Shown: positions 1 to 8,229 of the stretch, one piece after another
Layout of the letters: each line of letters opens with the position of its first letter
Numbering within the stretch: the stretch's first letter is position 1
Assembly: GCF_026627445.1 (NCBI RefSeq)
Contig: NZ_JAPNLJ010000066.1
Coordinates: 1-34,889 of the forward strand
DNA: 34,889 bases
Source of the DNA: Streptomyces sp. H27-H1
Lineage (GTDB): Bacteria > Actinomycetota > Actinomycetes > Streptomycetales > Streptomycetaceae
Direction: 5' to 3'
Notes under the pieces: generated by a model
What the model was told of the DNA's origin: nothing
What the model saw: the letters and a program-made list of their open reading frames with translations, nothing else
Databases searched by the model: none
Made by a program: the position numbers and the translations under genes

Positions 1-37
1 CCCCCCCCCGGGGGGGGACTTCAGGGGGCTGTCGGGG
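1..37. other. C/G homopolymer palindrome at the window edge
   Basis: The window opens with nine C followed by seven G, 20-odd bases beyond the stop of the metalloprotease gene. This could form part of a terminator hairpin for that leftward gene, but the other side is cut off. Confidence 0.3.
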
Positions 38-2086
38 TCAGCCGACCTTCTGCACGGCCCAGACCTGTGGGGCCCGGCCGTCCGCGCGCTGGAGGTCGAG
101 CAGCCAGTTCCCGTAATAGGGACGGCTGCTCACGGTCAGCGCGAAGCCGCCGCTCGGGTCGGTGACGCTCAGCGCGCCACCGCGGGTGGTCAGCTTCCAG
201 CTCTGTGCACCGGCGCGGCCGCAGGGCTGCTGCGCGACCCACATGCCGGCGGCGGGAGTACCGGCCGGCTGCAGGCACTTGCCGGAGACCGCGGAGCGGA
301 TGCGGACCAGCCCGCCGCCCGCGTCGTCGAAGTACCACTGCTGCTGCGCGTACCCGTTGGAGCGCGCCCCGACGAGCACGGTGCCGTCGGCGCCGCGCCC
401 GCCCCACACCTCGGCGGCCATGCCGGTGCTGCCGTTCCCGAGCAGATACCGGGTCCCGGGGATTGTCACGCCGCCGCCCGTGCCCTTCGTACGGAAGGAC
501 GTGGCCTTGCCAGCTCCACTGTCCCGGCCGGCGTTGTCGCGGACGGAGACGGCGACCGTGTAGGAGGTGCCGGGCCGGAGGTTGTAGACGCGGAGCACCG
601 GGGACTGGACCCAGCCCAGGTGCTTGCCGTTCAGCAGGACCTGGTACCAGGCTGCTCCCTCGACCTTGGGCCAGCTCACGACGGCGGAGTCCGACTGGAT
701 CTGGCCGACCGTCACGGCCGGTCCGCCTGTGGGATTCTTGGTCGGGCTGGGCGTCGGCTTCTTGGTCGGCGAGGGGCTCGGGTTCGGACTGGGATCGGTG
801 CCGCCGCCGCCCTTGTTCTTCATCAGGAACTGGTTGTCGGCGATGTTCCAGTGCGTGGCCAGGTAACTGCCGGCCTTGGGGCTGGTGTGGAAGTAGTCGT
901 CGTGGTTGCAGTCCAGGATGTTCTCGGAGGCCTGGTTGGTGCAGACGTTGCGCATCTGCGGGTAGTACGGGGTGTCCGAATAGCACATGACGTCGAACTC
1001 GTCGGTGCAGTGCGCGCCGCGGCTGGTGTTCGGGGCGCTGTTGTTGACCGCGCCCAGGTTGTGGCCGAGTTCGTGCGCCGCGGTGTGGCCGCCCCAGCAG
1101 CCGGAGTCCGTCCGTCCGTACGAGGGACCGAAGTTGCTGAGGTTGGCCTGGCCGGGCCGCTCGTCGCCGTTGAAGGTTCCTATGCCGCAGTAGACCTTGG
1201 TGTCCGCGAAGATCATGTACTTGCGGTCGCGACGGTCGAGCCCCTTGCCGGCGAGCGCGGCGTTGGTCGCGCTGAATTCCGCGAGTGCGGAGTCCGGGAG
1301 CTCGATGTTGAGCACGGTCGGGGTGCAGTCGGCGGCCGTCACGTAGCGGATGTGCCGGACCCCGCCGGTCTCCTGGGCGCTGGCGGCGTAGATGAGGTCG
1401 GCGTCGGCCGCCCATTTGCGGAACGAGGCCACGTACTCGGGGTAGCGGTCACGGCCGGGGCCGTGGACGTACACGACCTGGACGCGGTTGTCCGTGCTGC
1501 CGTCTCCTTCGCACTGGACGGTCTGACCCGCGGGGCCGGCGGCGACGGCCTGGCCGGCGGCCGAGGGCGCGGGCGCTGCGGACTTGTCGGCCGCGCGGTC
1601 GGCGTCGGCCGCGGGCGCGTCCTGAGGACGCCCGCCGCCTTCGCCGGCCGCCGGGTCGTCGGCGGCGGGACGGGCCGGATCGGCCGCCGGCGCCGCGGCC
1701 TTGACGGCGGGCGCGATGTCCTTCGTTATGTCGACGCCCTTGGGCGGGGCGTCGGGGCCGTGGGTACACAGACCCGCGCCGGTTCGGTAGACGCCGGCAC
1801 ACCGGTCGCCCTTCGGCGCGGGGGCGAGGCCGTCGTAGACCATGCCGCGAGTGCTCTCGTTGGCGGGCGTGGCCGCGAGGGGTGCGGGCTCCTGGTCCCG
1901 GGCGGGCGCGGCGGCCGGTGCGACGGCCTCCGTACCGGCTTGTACGGACACGGCCTGGGCATCATCGCCCAGTCCGGAGTAGGCGATGCCGGCGGCGATC
2001 ACCGCGGCCGAGGCCATGGCGGTGGTGAGGAGCATCAACCGCCGCGGCCTCCGGCGGTGTTCACGCCGTCTGCGTCGTCCTGTCAT
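38..2086 (-). CDS. Secreted zinc metalloprotease-like protein with FnIII and ricin-like modules
   Basis: This is a predicted extracellular peptidase of 682 residues. The Arg-rich N-terminus (MTGRRRRREHRRR) followed by a hydrophobic stretch is a signal peptide. A Pro/Ala-rich region leads into the catalytic domain, which carries HELGHNLG at H338-E339-H342 and a Met-turn-like DVMCY further on. The metzincin third-ligand position is Asn348 rather than His or Asp. A Pro/Ser/Thr/Lys linker then leads to a fibronectin type III domain (about 455-532) and a C-terminal ricin-type beta-trefoil-like region (about 540-680, with QQW, SGKCLQP and QSW). The frame stays open to 2218, but ATG 2086 is preferred because GAGGTG lies just upstream. 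The fold and secretion are well supported. The substrate is unknown, and activity depends on how zinc is completed. Confidence 0.88.
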   Translation of the reverse strand: MTGRRRRREHRRRPRRLMLLTTAMASAAVIAAGIAYSGLGDDAQAVSVQAGTEAVAPAAAPARDQEPAPLAATPANESTRGMVYDGLAPAPKGDRCAGVYRTGAGLCTHGPDAPPKGVDITKDIAPAVKAAAPAADPARPAADDPAAGEGGGRPQDAPAADADRAADKSAAPAPSAAGQAVAAGPAGQTVQCEGDGSTDNRVQVVYVHGPGRDRYPEYVASFRKWAADADLIYAASAQETGGVRHIRYVTAADCTPTVLNIELPDSALAEFSATNAALAGKGLDRRDRKYMIFADTKVYCGIGTFNGDERPGQANLSNFGPSYGRTDSGCWGGHTAAHELGHNLGAVNNSAPNTSRGAHCTDEFDVMCYSDTPYYPQMRNVCTNQASENILDCNHDDYFHTSPKAGSYLATHWNIADNQFLMKNKGGGGTDPSPNPSPSPTKKPTPSPTKNPTGGPAVTVGQIQSDSAVVSWPKVEGAAWYQVLLNGKHLGWVQSPVLRVYNLRPGTSYTVAVSVRDNAGRDSGAGKATSFRTKGTGGGVTIPGTRYLLGNGSTGMAAEVWGGRGADGTVLVGARSNGYAQQQWYFDDAGGGLVRIRSAVSGKCLQPAGTPAAGMWVAQQPCGRAGAQSWKLTTRGGALSVTDPSGGFALTVSSRPYYGNWLLDLQRADGRAPQVWAVQKVG

Positions 2087-2532
2087 GGGCACCTCAAGTA
2101 AACGTCGGATGAGTGGGTGCGCGGAAGCCTGCCAGACGAATGCGGCCGAGAATTCGGACAAAGAGGGGCGTGGTTCGAGAAATCTTTCCGTGACCTGTCC
2201 GTCAGATCTGATGAACACTCAATAAGCAATAAAACAAGGCGAGTTACGCGCGTCACGTGGTATTGGTCCAGGCCTTATCGGGGGTAGTCGTTATCTGATC
2301 GAGATAACAAGTGGTGCCTTATTGACGGGAATTCAGTCAAGGATTCACCTAATTGCTACCTGTCGAATTCGCTCGATTACGACCCGTGAGGAAGGCGCTG
2401 CCCGGTCGGCTCGGCGGAACACGGAGGCGTGCTCCACGGCCCACCGACGGAACGTCCGGGCTCGCGGCGGCCCATCGGCCGATGTGCGTGGCGGGATGGG
2501 CTCGGGCAAGACGGCAGCTGCGACGAGCGCCA
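2087..2532. other. Intergenic region upstream of the metalloprotease gene
   Basis: This is relatively AT-rich for the window, especially 2220-2380, as expected of a promoter region. It contains the inverted repeat at 2290-2308 and a weaker pair, TTGAC (2322-2326) and GTCAA (2336-2340). From about 2380 to 2530 the base composition returns to coding-like GC, but I recognise no protein there. It directly follows the point where the DnaB-N-like remnant loses similarity to its family, so it may be unrelated DNA joined by deletion. Confidence 0.4.
2290..2308. promoter_or_regulatory. Operator-like inverted repeat
   Basis: GTTATCT-gatcg-AGATAAC is a perfect 7-bp inverted repeat with a 5-bp spacer, about 200 bp upstream of the metalloprotease start. 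It is unusually AT-rich for this genome and has the geometry of a dimeric repressor site. No regulator gene lies next to it, so its function is an inference. Confidence 0.35.
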
Positions 2533-3153
2533 TCAGCTCGGCGGGGGCCAGGCCTGGACGACGAGTCCGCGGTGCTGGGCCCCCCACAGCGCGGTGACCG
2601 GGTCGACGGGGTCTCCCCGGTGGGCCAGGGCGGACACGCAGTGGAACAGGTAGGCGTGTAGGGGGAGGGCGAAGTCGCCCGGTTGCAGCCACCGCGTCCG
2701 TGCGACCTCGGCGGGGTGCGCCGTCGCCGAGGCCAGCAGCAGCCGTTCCTCGGACAGAGCTTCCTCGCCCGTATCCCTCCGCACCGAGGCGGGCAGTGGG
2801 GTGCGTGGAAGGGAGCCGGAGTGCGGGGCGAACTGCCCGGCCATCTCGTCCAGGACGGCGGCGAGGGCGTCGGCTTGGATGAGGACGGTGGCGGCCGGGT
2901 TCGGCAGGCCAGGGTCGGTGGCCGTTTGGGCCAGCTGTTCGGCGTGCCGGCGTAGGGTGCGCCGGGCGTGATCGGCCCGCACCATCCGCGCGTACGCTCC
3001 CGCGTGCTCGGGCGCCGGGCAGGCTTGGACCAGGGTGTGGAGGTGGGGGGCGGTCAGGCCGGGGGCCTCGGGCCGTGCCGCATTGAGGAGGGTGTTCAGC
3101 CAGATGGGGCTGGTGGTGTGCTCGGCGGGTGCTGGCGGTGGTGTGCCGAGCAT
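2533..3153 (-). pseudogene. DnaB N-terminal-domain-like protein, remnant
   Basis: The readable frame (206 aa) resembles actinomycete proteins with two copies of the helical domain found at the N-terminus of replicative helicase DnaB. One copy lies around SPIWLNTLLNAARPE...LTAPHLHTLVQACPAPEHA, the second around ALSEERLLLASATAHPAEVARTRW and FHCVSALAHRGDPVDPVTALW. As I recall the family, full proteins are longer at both ends. Here the N-terminal half of the first domain is missing. After QHRGLV the frame runs out at 2533, while the expected continuation LAPAELMALV appears in a different frame about 2550-2525, consistent with a one-base deletion. Similarity then stops. There is no helicase ATPase domain. 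It is probably non-functional. Confidence 0.6.
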
Positions 3154-3536
3154 GGCGGCTGGACGGCACCCTGCGCGTCAGCACCCACAACGGCAGCACC
3201 TGGGCCGCCCCCATCGAGCCGCAGACCGGCGGCTACGACACACCCGCCCTCATCACCCGCCCAGGCTCCGTCCAAGCCTCTACCGGTAGACCCTCCGCCC
3301 GTGGCTGCGGAACCACCCCGCACCGCACGTCGGCAGCCCCGCGTGAGTGACCTCCTTCACCGGGCCTCGACCGCTGCTCCCTCCAGCCGGACCTGCTGGT
3401 CTTTCGCAGTGCCCTCGAACTCCGCCGGGGGAGGGTTCGGGGGCAGTGGAGCAGGGCAGTGTGCAGACGCCGGAGTAGCGGTCGATTGCGGTGGGGGCGG
3501 GTTCGCCCCGCGGAAGACAGCAAAGGATGCGTCGGG
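3154..3536. other. Region between the DnaB-N remnant and the cold-shock gene
   Basis: On the plus strand at about 3146-3290 one frame reads RLDGTLRVSTHNGSTWAAP and continues as plausible protein for about 45 residues without a recognisable start. It may be a fragment of a secreted or beta-propeller protein. The rest (3300-3536) should contain the cold-shock promoter and leader, but I see no clear -10/-35 pair. Confidence 0.3.
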
Positions 3537-3740
3537 ATGGCTACAGGCACGGTGAAGTCGTTCAACAGTGAGAAGGGCTTCGGGTACATCCAGCAGGACG
3601 GTGGAGGGCCGGACGTATACGCCCACTTCACCGCAATCCAAGGCGGGGGCTTCAGGGAGCTGACGGAAGGCGAGCCCATCGAGTTCGACATCACTGACGG
3701 CCCCAACGGCCCCCAGGCAGCGAACATCCAGAGGCTGTAA
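3537..3740 (+). CDS. Cold-shock protein (CspA family)
   Basis: This 67-residue protein is a single cold-shock domain that binds single-stranded RNA/DNA, probably as an RNA chaperone. RNP1 is visible as KGFGYI and the RNP2 position as VYAHFTAI; the opening MATGTVKSFNSEKGF is standard for the family. The C-terminus matches the usual length. ATG 3537 is chosen because the domain begins there, with AAAGGA about 10 bases upstream. The gene stands alone and is followed by a GC hairpin shared with the convergent chitin-binding gene. Actinomycetes carry several paralogues, so no specific symbol is given. Confidence 0.93.
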   Translation: MATGTVKSFNSEKGFGYIQQDGGGPDVYAHFTAIQGGGFRELTEGEPIEFDITDGPNGPQAANIQRL

Positions 3741-3756
3741 GCGCAAGCCTGTCCGG

Positions 3757-3782
3757 GGGCCGGCGCGTCGAGCTGCCGGCCC
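3757..3782. terminator. Bidirectional hairpin terminator candidate
   Basis: GGGCCGGC (3757-3764) pairs perfectly with GCCGGCCC (3775-3782) around a 10-base loop. It lies between the convergent cold-shock and chitin-binding genes and has no U tract on either side, as is usual in high-GC actinomycetes. Confidence 0.55.
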
Positions 3783-3817
3783 ACCCGGGCGTGTTCCTGC
3801 GGGGAGAGGAAGCGGCT

Positions 3818-4123
3818 TCAGAACAGGATGGGCGGGGACTCCCGAGCTTCGGTGGCGGTCAGGCATGCGTCCACGGACGCGACGTAGTACGTCGTCTCGC
3901 CCTGGTACGTCGGGAAACAGCTCTGCTCGTAGGCGTACTCCTGAGCCACGCATGACATGAATTTCGTCGGGTTGCTGGGGTGGGGATAGTTGCCGTCGGC
4001 CCGGCCCTCGCAGGAGAAGGGCGCCGGGGCCTGGAGCGCGGCCGGTTGCTGCGCCCCCGCGGCGGAAGCAGCGGCGAGCACGGCAATGCCGCTCAGGGCG
4101 AGGCTCGTAAGGATCTTGATCAC
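3818..4123 (-). CDS. Secreted chitin-binding (peritrophin-A/CBM14-like) small protein
   Basis: This is a 101-residue exported protein. Residues 1 to about 24 form a signal peptide (MIKILTSLALSGIAVLAAASAAGA). The mature part holds one cysteine-rich module: Cys in FSCEGRADGNYPHP, then FMSCVAQEYAYEQSC and a final Cys in VDACL. This spacing and the CEG..DGNYPHP...KF.SCV pattern are those of peritrophin-A chitin-binding domains. No enzymatic domain is attached, so it is probably a free carbohydrate-binding protein. The start is GTG at 4123; no strong Shine-Dalgarno is visible. It converges on the cold-shock gene. Confidence 0.75.
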   Translation of the reverse strand: MIKILTSLALSGIAVLAAASAAGAQQPAALQAPAPFSCEGRADGNYPHPSNPTKFMSCVAQEYAYEQSCFPTYQGETTYYVASVDACLTATEARESPPILF

Positions 4124-4330
4124 ACCCCGTACAACGCAACATACGACGAGAAGTCGCGGGTCATCACCCGAGCGGGGCGGGAGGTGTTAGCCGCGCGGTG
4201 TGGCAGCGGCCGCAGGGGAAGGCGACCGTTACGGCTTGCGTACCGTCGGCGACGTCCTCGATGTACTCCGTCCGCGGCGCCCTTGCCGCCCAGCGATCGA
4301 ACTCGGGCCCTCGGCGGAGCCGCCGGGGGC

Positions 4331-4486
4331 TCAGTGTCTCCCTCCACCTTCCGCTGCCAGGGCGGCGAGGTTCTCGTCGACGTGGCCGGTGGGGCAGATG
4401 GAGTCGATGAACTGGGGAAGGCTTTGACTGAGCTCCGCCACGAGAGTCTCCCTGGCGGTCAGGCCCTCGCCCTCCGGATATCGCAT
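4331..4486 (-). CDS. Small hypothetical protein (51 aa)
   Basis: A short frame begins MRYPEGEGLTARETLVAEL and ends AALAAEGGGRH. It reads as a plausible acidic helical peptide with little codon bias against it; an in-frame TGA lies shortly before the ATG, fixing the start. The first ten residues recall the N-terminus of IS630-type transposases, but the rest does not, so it could be a fragment. The ribosome binding site is weak. I do not recognise a function. Confidence 0.35.
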   Translation of the reverse strand: MRYPEGEGLTARETLVAELSQSLPQFIDSICPTGHVDENLAALAAEGGGRH

Positions 4487-4537
4487 ACCACCGGCATACC
4501 GCAGGGATCATGAACCGTCACTGAGCCCTTTTCAACC

Positions 4538-4948
4538 TCATGTTGAGGCGTGGTGAAGGACGAGGACGGCTTTCACGGACGTCGGTGATGCGGTTGGTGC
4601 TGCAGCGGAGCTTTCGCAGGAGGCGCCAGCCCTTGAAGGGTGGTCATGGCCTGTTCTCCGACGCAGCGGATCTTGGCGTGGCTGCTGTTGTGTCGTCGCT
4701 TCCAGCGCTTGAGGCGGCGGCCCCGGAAGGGGGCTCGGATGTGGCGGCCGGCGCCTTGGTAGGCCCTGTCGGCCCAGCACTTCAGTCCTGCGGCGGCGAG
4801 CGCGTCGACGATGCCGTGGATGCGGGCGGCGGTCAGGTCGTGGGTGGAGCCGGGCAGGGCTGGTGATGCCCGGAGGAGGCGGCCGAACGGGTCGGTGAGG
4901 ACCTGCACGTTCATGCCGTGCCGCTTGTGTTTTCCCGAGTAGTGCGCC
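4538..4948 (-). pseudogene. IS5-type transposase, 3' remnant with two frameshifts
   Basis: The C-terminal half of a DDE transposase is readable: YSGKHKRHGMNVQVL, then LPGSTHDLTAARIHGI, then KCWADRAYQGAG. Near the end the reading must shift twice to recover the family-like tail, once near AMTTLQG/WRLLRKLRCSTNRITDV and again to VKAVLVLHHAST before TGA at 4538-4540. Each shift is explained by one inserted base. The N-terminal half is absent: at about 4948 the sequence passes directly into the EF-hand/methylglyoxal-synthase gene on the opposite strand. It is an inactive fragment. Confidence 0.8.
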
Positions 4949-4969
4949 GTCGACTCACTCGCCGACGCG

Positions 4970-5620
4970 TTGTACCGGGACGGCGACGGCCACATCGACG
5001 CCGCCGAGTACGGGCGGATCTTCGGCGCGACGGGCCTGGCCGAGGACACCGCCGCCCTGGCCTTCACGGCGGTGGACGCCGACGGCGACGGCCGCATCAG
5101 CCGCCAGGAACTACGCCGGGCTGCCTTGCACCTGTACCCGCTGGCCGACCCCACCTGGCTCACCACCAACGTCCCCACCACCCCGGGGCCCCGCGGGATT
5201 GCCCTGGTCGCCCACGACATCCGCAAGGGCGACCTGATGGCCTGGGCCCGCCGGCGCGCGGACGCCCTGCAACCCCACCGCCTCTACGGCACCGGCACCA
5301 CCGGCACCCTCATCACCCGCCAGATCGGCCTGGACGTCACCGCGCTGCGCAGCGGACCGCTCGGCGGCGACCAGCAGATCGGCGCCCTCGTCACCCAGGG
5401 AGAGATCAACCTTCTGATCTTCTTCACCGACCCGCTCTCCTCTCACCCCCACGGCGACGACATCCGCGCCCTGACACGCCTGGCCACCCTCGCCAACATC
5501 CCCATCGCGCTGAACTCGGCCACCGCGGACTGGCTCATCGACTCCCCCCACCTCACCGGCAGTTGCGGTGCGCTGCCTGCCCAGAGCGGCCCGCTCACCA
5601 CAGCGGCAGTGCCCGCCTGA
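4970..5620 (+). CDS. EF-hand / methylglyoxal synthase fusion, 5'-truncated
   Basis: The C-terminal part (residues about 76-200 from TTG 4970) is a methylglyoxal synthase, which converts dihydroxyacetone phosphate to methylglyoxal and phosphate. Family hallmarks are all present: IALVAHD (His82), GTGTTG, SGPLGGDQQ (Asp134), FFTDPL (Asp154) and PHGDDIRAL (His161, Asp164). Before it lie two EF-hand loops. The second, DADGDGRISRQE, is canonical for calcium. The first, YRDGDGHIDAAE, has Tyr instead of Asp at loop position 1. The coding frame continues upstream to about 4943 and then meets a stop at the edge of the IS5-type remnant, so the natural start is lost and TTG 4970 is only a formal start. 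The enzyme domain itself looks intact; whether it is expressed is unclear. Confidence 0.72.
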   Translation: MYRDGDGHIDAAEYGRIFGATGLAEDTAALAFTAVDADGDGRISRQELRRAALHLYPLADPTWLTTNVPTTPGPRGIALVAHDIRKGDLMAWARRRADALQPHRLYGTGTTGTLITRQIGLDVTALRSGPLGGDQQIGALVTQGEINLLIFFTDPLSSHPHGDDIRALTRLATLANIPIALNSATADWLIDSPHLTGSCGALPAQSGPLTTAAVPA

Positions 5621-6058
5621 GAACGGCCGACGCCAGGGTGCCGGGGACCGGGCCCGCGACGCCCGCGCAGCAGCCGAGGTGCTGATTTCGTCCTCCAGCA
5701 GACGACGGACCGCCCTGTCTGCAGTCTGCAGGGCTCCCGGCCGTCGGGGTCCCGAAGGATGGCGCATGGAAACAGCGCCGGACCCCGGGAGCGCTCGGAG
5801 GCTGTCTCGACCCGTTTGGAGAACGCGGGTCCCGGCTGCGGTGAGCGGCTCGTGTCCCGGTGATGGTGATGCAGACCTTCAGGCCCCCTGTGACTGTTGT
5901 CCTCTGACGGGCGACCTTGACCGATTGACAAGTGATTGACGAGCGGTGGGTTTCTGCCGAGCGATCTTGACCGGTGGCAGGATTGCTCGGCGCCGTGGAG
6001 CCGGGAACTGCCGTGTCAGCGCGAAGACCTACCCCTTCACCGGCACGGAACCGACCGG
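5621..6058. other. Intergenic region with no recognised gene
   Basis: Open frames here look like GC-driven noise in all six phases. The sequence 5915-5990 is less GC-rich and holds several TTGAC motifs (TTGACC, TTGACA, TTGACG) that could include a promoter for the HEAT-repeat gene, but I cannot pair any with a convincing -10. Confidence 0.3.
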
Positions 6059-6603
6059 ATGGGATTCGAGGTGGCACTGACCTTGGATGAAGCTGTGGCG
6101 CAGCTCGGCCACCGGCTTTCGCCCAAGCGGCGTTCCGCTGCAACGCGCCTGCGTCGGTTTGCCGATTTCGCTGTGGGTCCATCGCTGCTGGAGACCCTCC
6201 AGGGGGAGAGGTCCACGACACCCGCACGTGGGAGACCCGGTACCAGATGGTCATGGCTCTCGGAGCATGCGGCCACCGGCCCGCCCTCGGCCTGATCCGG
6301 GAACTCGCCCAGCGCCCTTTCGAGGCGACCATGGTGTATGCCGCGCTCGGCGACACCATCATCCGGTTGAGTACGCCGGATGAAACGGCCCATTCCCTGC
6401 GCTGGTGTCTGGAGACCAACATCCCGATGCTCGCCGGGGGCGCCCTGCGCGCCGTCGCCGTGCGGCGACCCCTTCTGGACGCGGTCCGGCGGGAGGCCGC
6501 GAGCGGGTCCTCGACGACAGTCGGATGGACGGCTCCGGCCCGGTCTCGCGGTGCGCGCTGTCGCGCGACCGAGCGCGGTGTCCGGCCGGAGGAGCGGCTA
6601 TGA
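6059..6603 (+). pseudogene. HEAT-repeat-like protein gene with a frameshift
   Basis: The first part reads EVALTLDEAVAQLGHRLS followed by RRSAATRLRRFAD, and the second part TRTWETRYQMVMALGACGHR followed by ELAQRPFEATMVYAALGD. Together they resemble actinomycete HEAT-repeat scaffold proteins, but they lie in different frames. Removing two bases from GGGGAGAGGTCC near 6208-6219 would join them as LQGE-VHDTRTWETRYQM. The C-terminus after REAAS is not recognisable and runs into the end of the convergent carboxylesterase gene. ATG 6059 is the most likely start; GTG a few codons later is possible. The frameshift is inferred from the join; a sequencing error would look the same. Confidence 0.55.
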
Positions 6604-8229
6604 GGCCGTCGACTGGTGCAGGCGGCGCCAGTATCCTGCGAGGTCGCCGGTGGCGGCGGTGACAGTGTCCAGGCTCATCGTGGTGCGGGAGTCCCGCTCG
6701 TAGCGCTGCCAGCTCGGCATGGCGTGGTGGTTGGGGTCGCCGGTGCGGACGAAGGAGATCCAGGCCGCGTGCATGGTCGCGGTCAGACCGTCACGGACCC
6801 GGGGGTTGAGTCCCGTCAGGAAGGGCGCGTGCGACCACTTGTCGAAGTTGTCGAAGACGAACGGCAGTTCCAGGCAGTGAGCCGCCGCGAGCTGGCCGTT
6901 GTGCGCGGGCGTGGGGAGGTCGAACTGGTAGGCCCAGACCGGCCGCTTGCGGGCGGCCCGGCGTTCGGCGAGTGCCAGGGCGGGCATGCGGAACAGGTCG
7001 TCGCTGATCAGGTCCATGAGCACGTCCACCGGCCGAGCGCCCGGCCGGGCTTCCTCGTATGCACTGTATGCCTCGGTGGCCCGGTTCCCGAAGGTGTCCC
7101 GCACTCTCGGCAGCACCTGGTCCTTGGTCGCGGCGGTGTATGTCTCGTTGAGCGCGAAGGCGAAGTTGGCCTCCTCCCTGGTCCAGCCGATCAGGACGTC
7201 GATGTCCGCCCCGGGACCGTCGAGCAGCAGGTCGGAGGGGTGGCGGTCCAGCGTCACCCCGTCGAGTACCGGGAGGTACGGCGTCGCCCAGTAGCCCCAG
7301 CGCCCGGTGCGCTTGAACATCTCCACAGTGGCGCCCATCAGCTGCTGCCAGGGCAGCGTCCGCAGCTGCGCCACGTCCTTGACCCCGAGGATCTCCAGGA
7401 AGGTGGCGCTGCGCTGCAAGGACTCCGCCGGGGTGGGGATCTGCAGCCCGAGGGGCGGGCTCTGCAGGATGGCGCGCCGGAACAGTGGGCGGCCCTTGGG
7501 GCGGGCGCCGGCCAGCGCCGCGACCGACAGCGCGCCACCGGACTGGCCGGCCACCGTGATGTCGTCCGGGTTCCCGCCGAACGCGGCGATGTTGTCGCGG
7601 ACCCAGCGCAGGGCCGCGAGCTGGTCGGTGAGCCAGAAGTTGCCGCTGGCGCCGTCCTCGCCGAAGTAGAGGTATCCCAGTGGACCGAGCCGGTAGTTGA
7701 TCGTCACCACGACGAGGTCGCCGTCACGCGCGAAGGTCTCGCCGGAGTAGATGGGCAGTGATCCGGATCCGGAGATGAAGCCACCGCCGTGGATCCAGAC
7801 CATCACCGGCCGCTTGGCGTTGTCGGCCCGGGGGGTCCAGACGTTGAGCGTGAGGCAGTCCTCGTCGAAGGGCGGCGAGCCGTGCGTTCCGAGCACGGCG
7901 TCGCCCCCTTCCCGGTAGAGCTGCGGCGCGCTCGGGCCGAAAGCGGTGGCCTCGCGCGTTCCCGACCAGCCGGGATGGGGCTGGGCCGGCCGCCAGCGTA
8001 GGGCGCCGACCGGTGGGGCCGCGTAGGGCACGCCCTTGAAGACTGTGAGGCCTTCCTCGACGGCGCCGCGCAGCTGCCCCGCGGGCAGCGTCACGACGGG
8101 CGAGGGGTCGTCTCCTCGCGGGGCGGCCTGCGCCGCCGGGTGCCCGCCCGGGACGCCGGAGAGCAGCGCGGCGCCGACCGACAGGCCGGTGTTCTGGAGG
8201 ACTTTGCGGCGCGATGGATCGTCGGTCAC
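6598..8229 (-). CDS. Type-B carboxylesterase, Tat-exported
   Basis: This 543-residue alpha/beta hydrolase belongs to the carboxylesterase type-B/para-nitrobenzyl esterase family and hydrolyses carboxylic esters outside the cytoplasm. The N-terminus SRRKVLQ plus a hydrophobic segment is a twin-arginine signal. Catalytic features visible are the oxyanion-hole motif HGGGFISGSG, EDCLTLNV, nucleophile Ser230 in GQSGGA, the acidic-residue region GWTREEANF, and His in AAHCLELPFVF. Length is normal for the family. The start is GTG 8229, with AGGGAG about 11 bases upstream. It is divergent from the Liv-type transporter, which suggests, but does not prove, that the ester or its product is imported by that system. 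Confidence 0.9.
   Translation of the reverse strand: MTDDPSRRKVLQNTGLSVGAALLSGVPGGHPAAQAAPRGDDPSPVVTLPAGQLRGAVEEGLTVFKGVPYAAPPVGALRWRPAQPHPGWSGTREATAFGPSAPQLYREGGDAVLGTHGSPPFDEDCLTLNVWTPRADNAKRPVMVWIHGGGFISGSGSLPIYSGETFARDGDLVVVTINYRLGPLGYLYFGEDGASGNFWLTDQLAALRWVRDNIAAFGGNPDDITVAGQSGGALSVAALAGARPKGRPLFRRAILQSPPLGLQIPTPAESLQRSATFLEILGVKDVAQLRTLPWQQLMGATVEMFKRTGRWGYWATPYLPVLDGVTLDRHPSDLLLDGPGADIDVLIGWTREEANFAFALNETYTAATKDQVLPRVRDTFGNRATEAYSAYEEARPGARPVDVLMDLISDDLFRMPALALAERRAARKRPVWAYQFDLPTPAHNGQLAAAHCLELPFVFDNFDKWSHAPFLTGLNPRVRDGLTATMHAAWISFVRTGDPNHHAMPSWQRYERDSRTTMSLDTVTAATGDLAGYWRRLHQSTAS

Noticed and set aside
620..2101. Plus-strand 493-codon frame opposite the metalloprotease
   Set aside because: Composition is Gly/Val/Arg-rich noise; the minus strand has a clear HExxH protein with signal peptide.
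4164..4330. Minus-strand frame ending AVTVAFPCGRCHTARL
   Set aside because: It looks faintly protein-like with a Cys-x2-Cys, but there is no start, no family, and a different frame (4331-4486) is more plausible upstream.
5568..5939. Open frames downstream of the methylglyoxal synthase domain
   Set aside because: Arg/Ala-rich noise with no motif in any phase.
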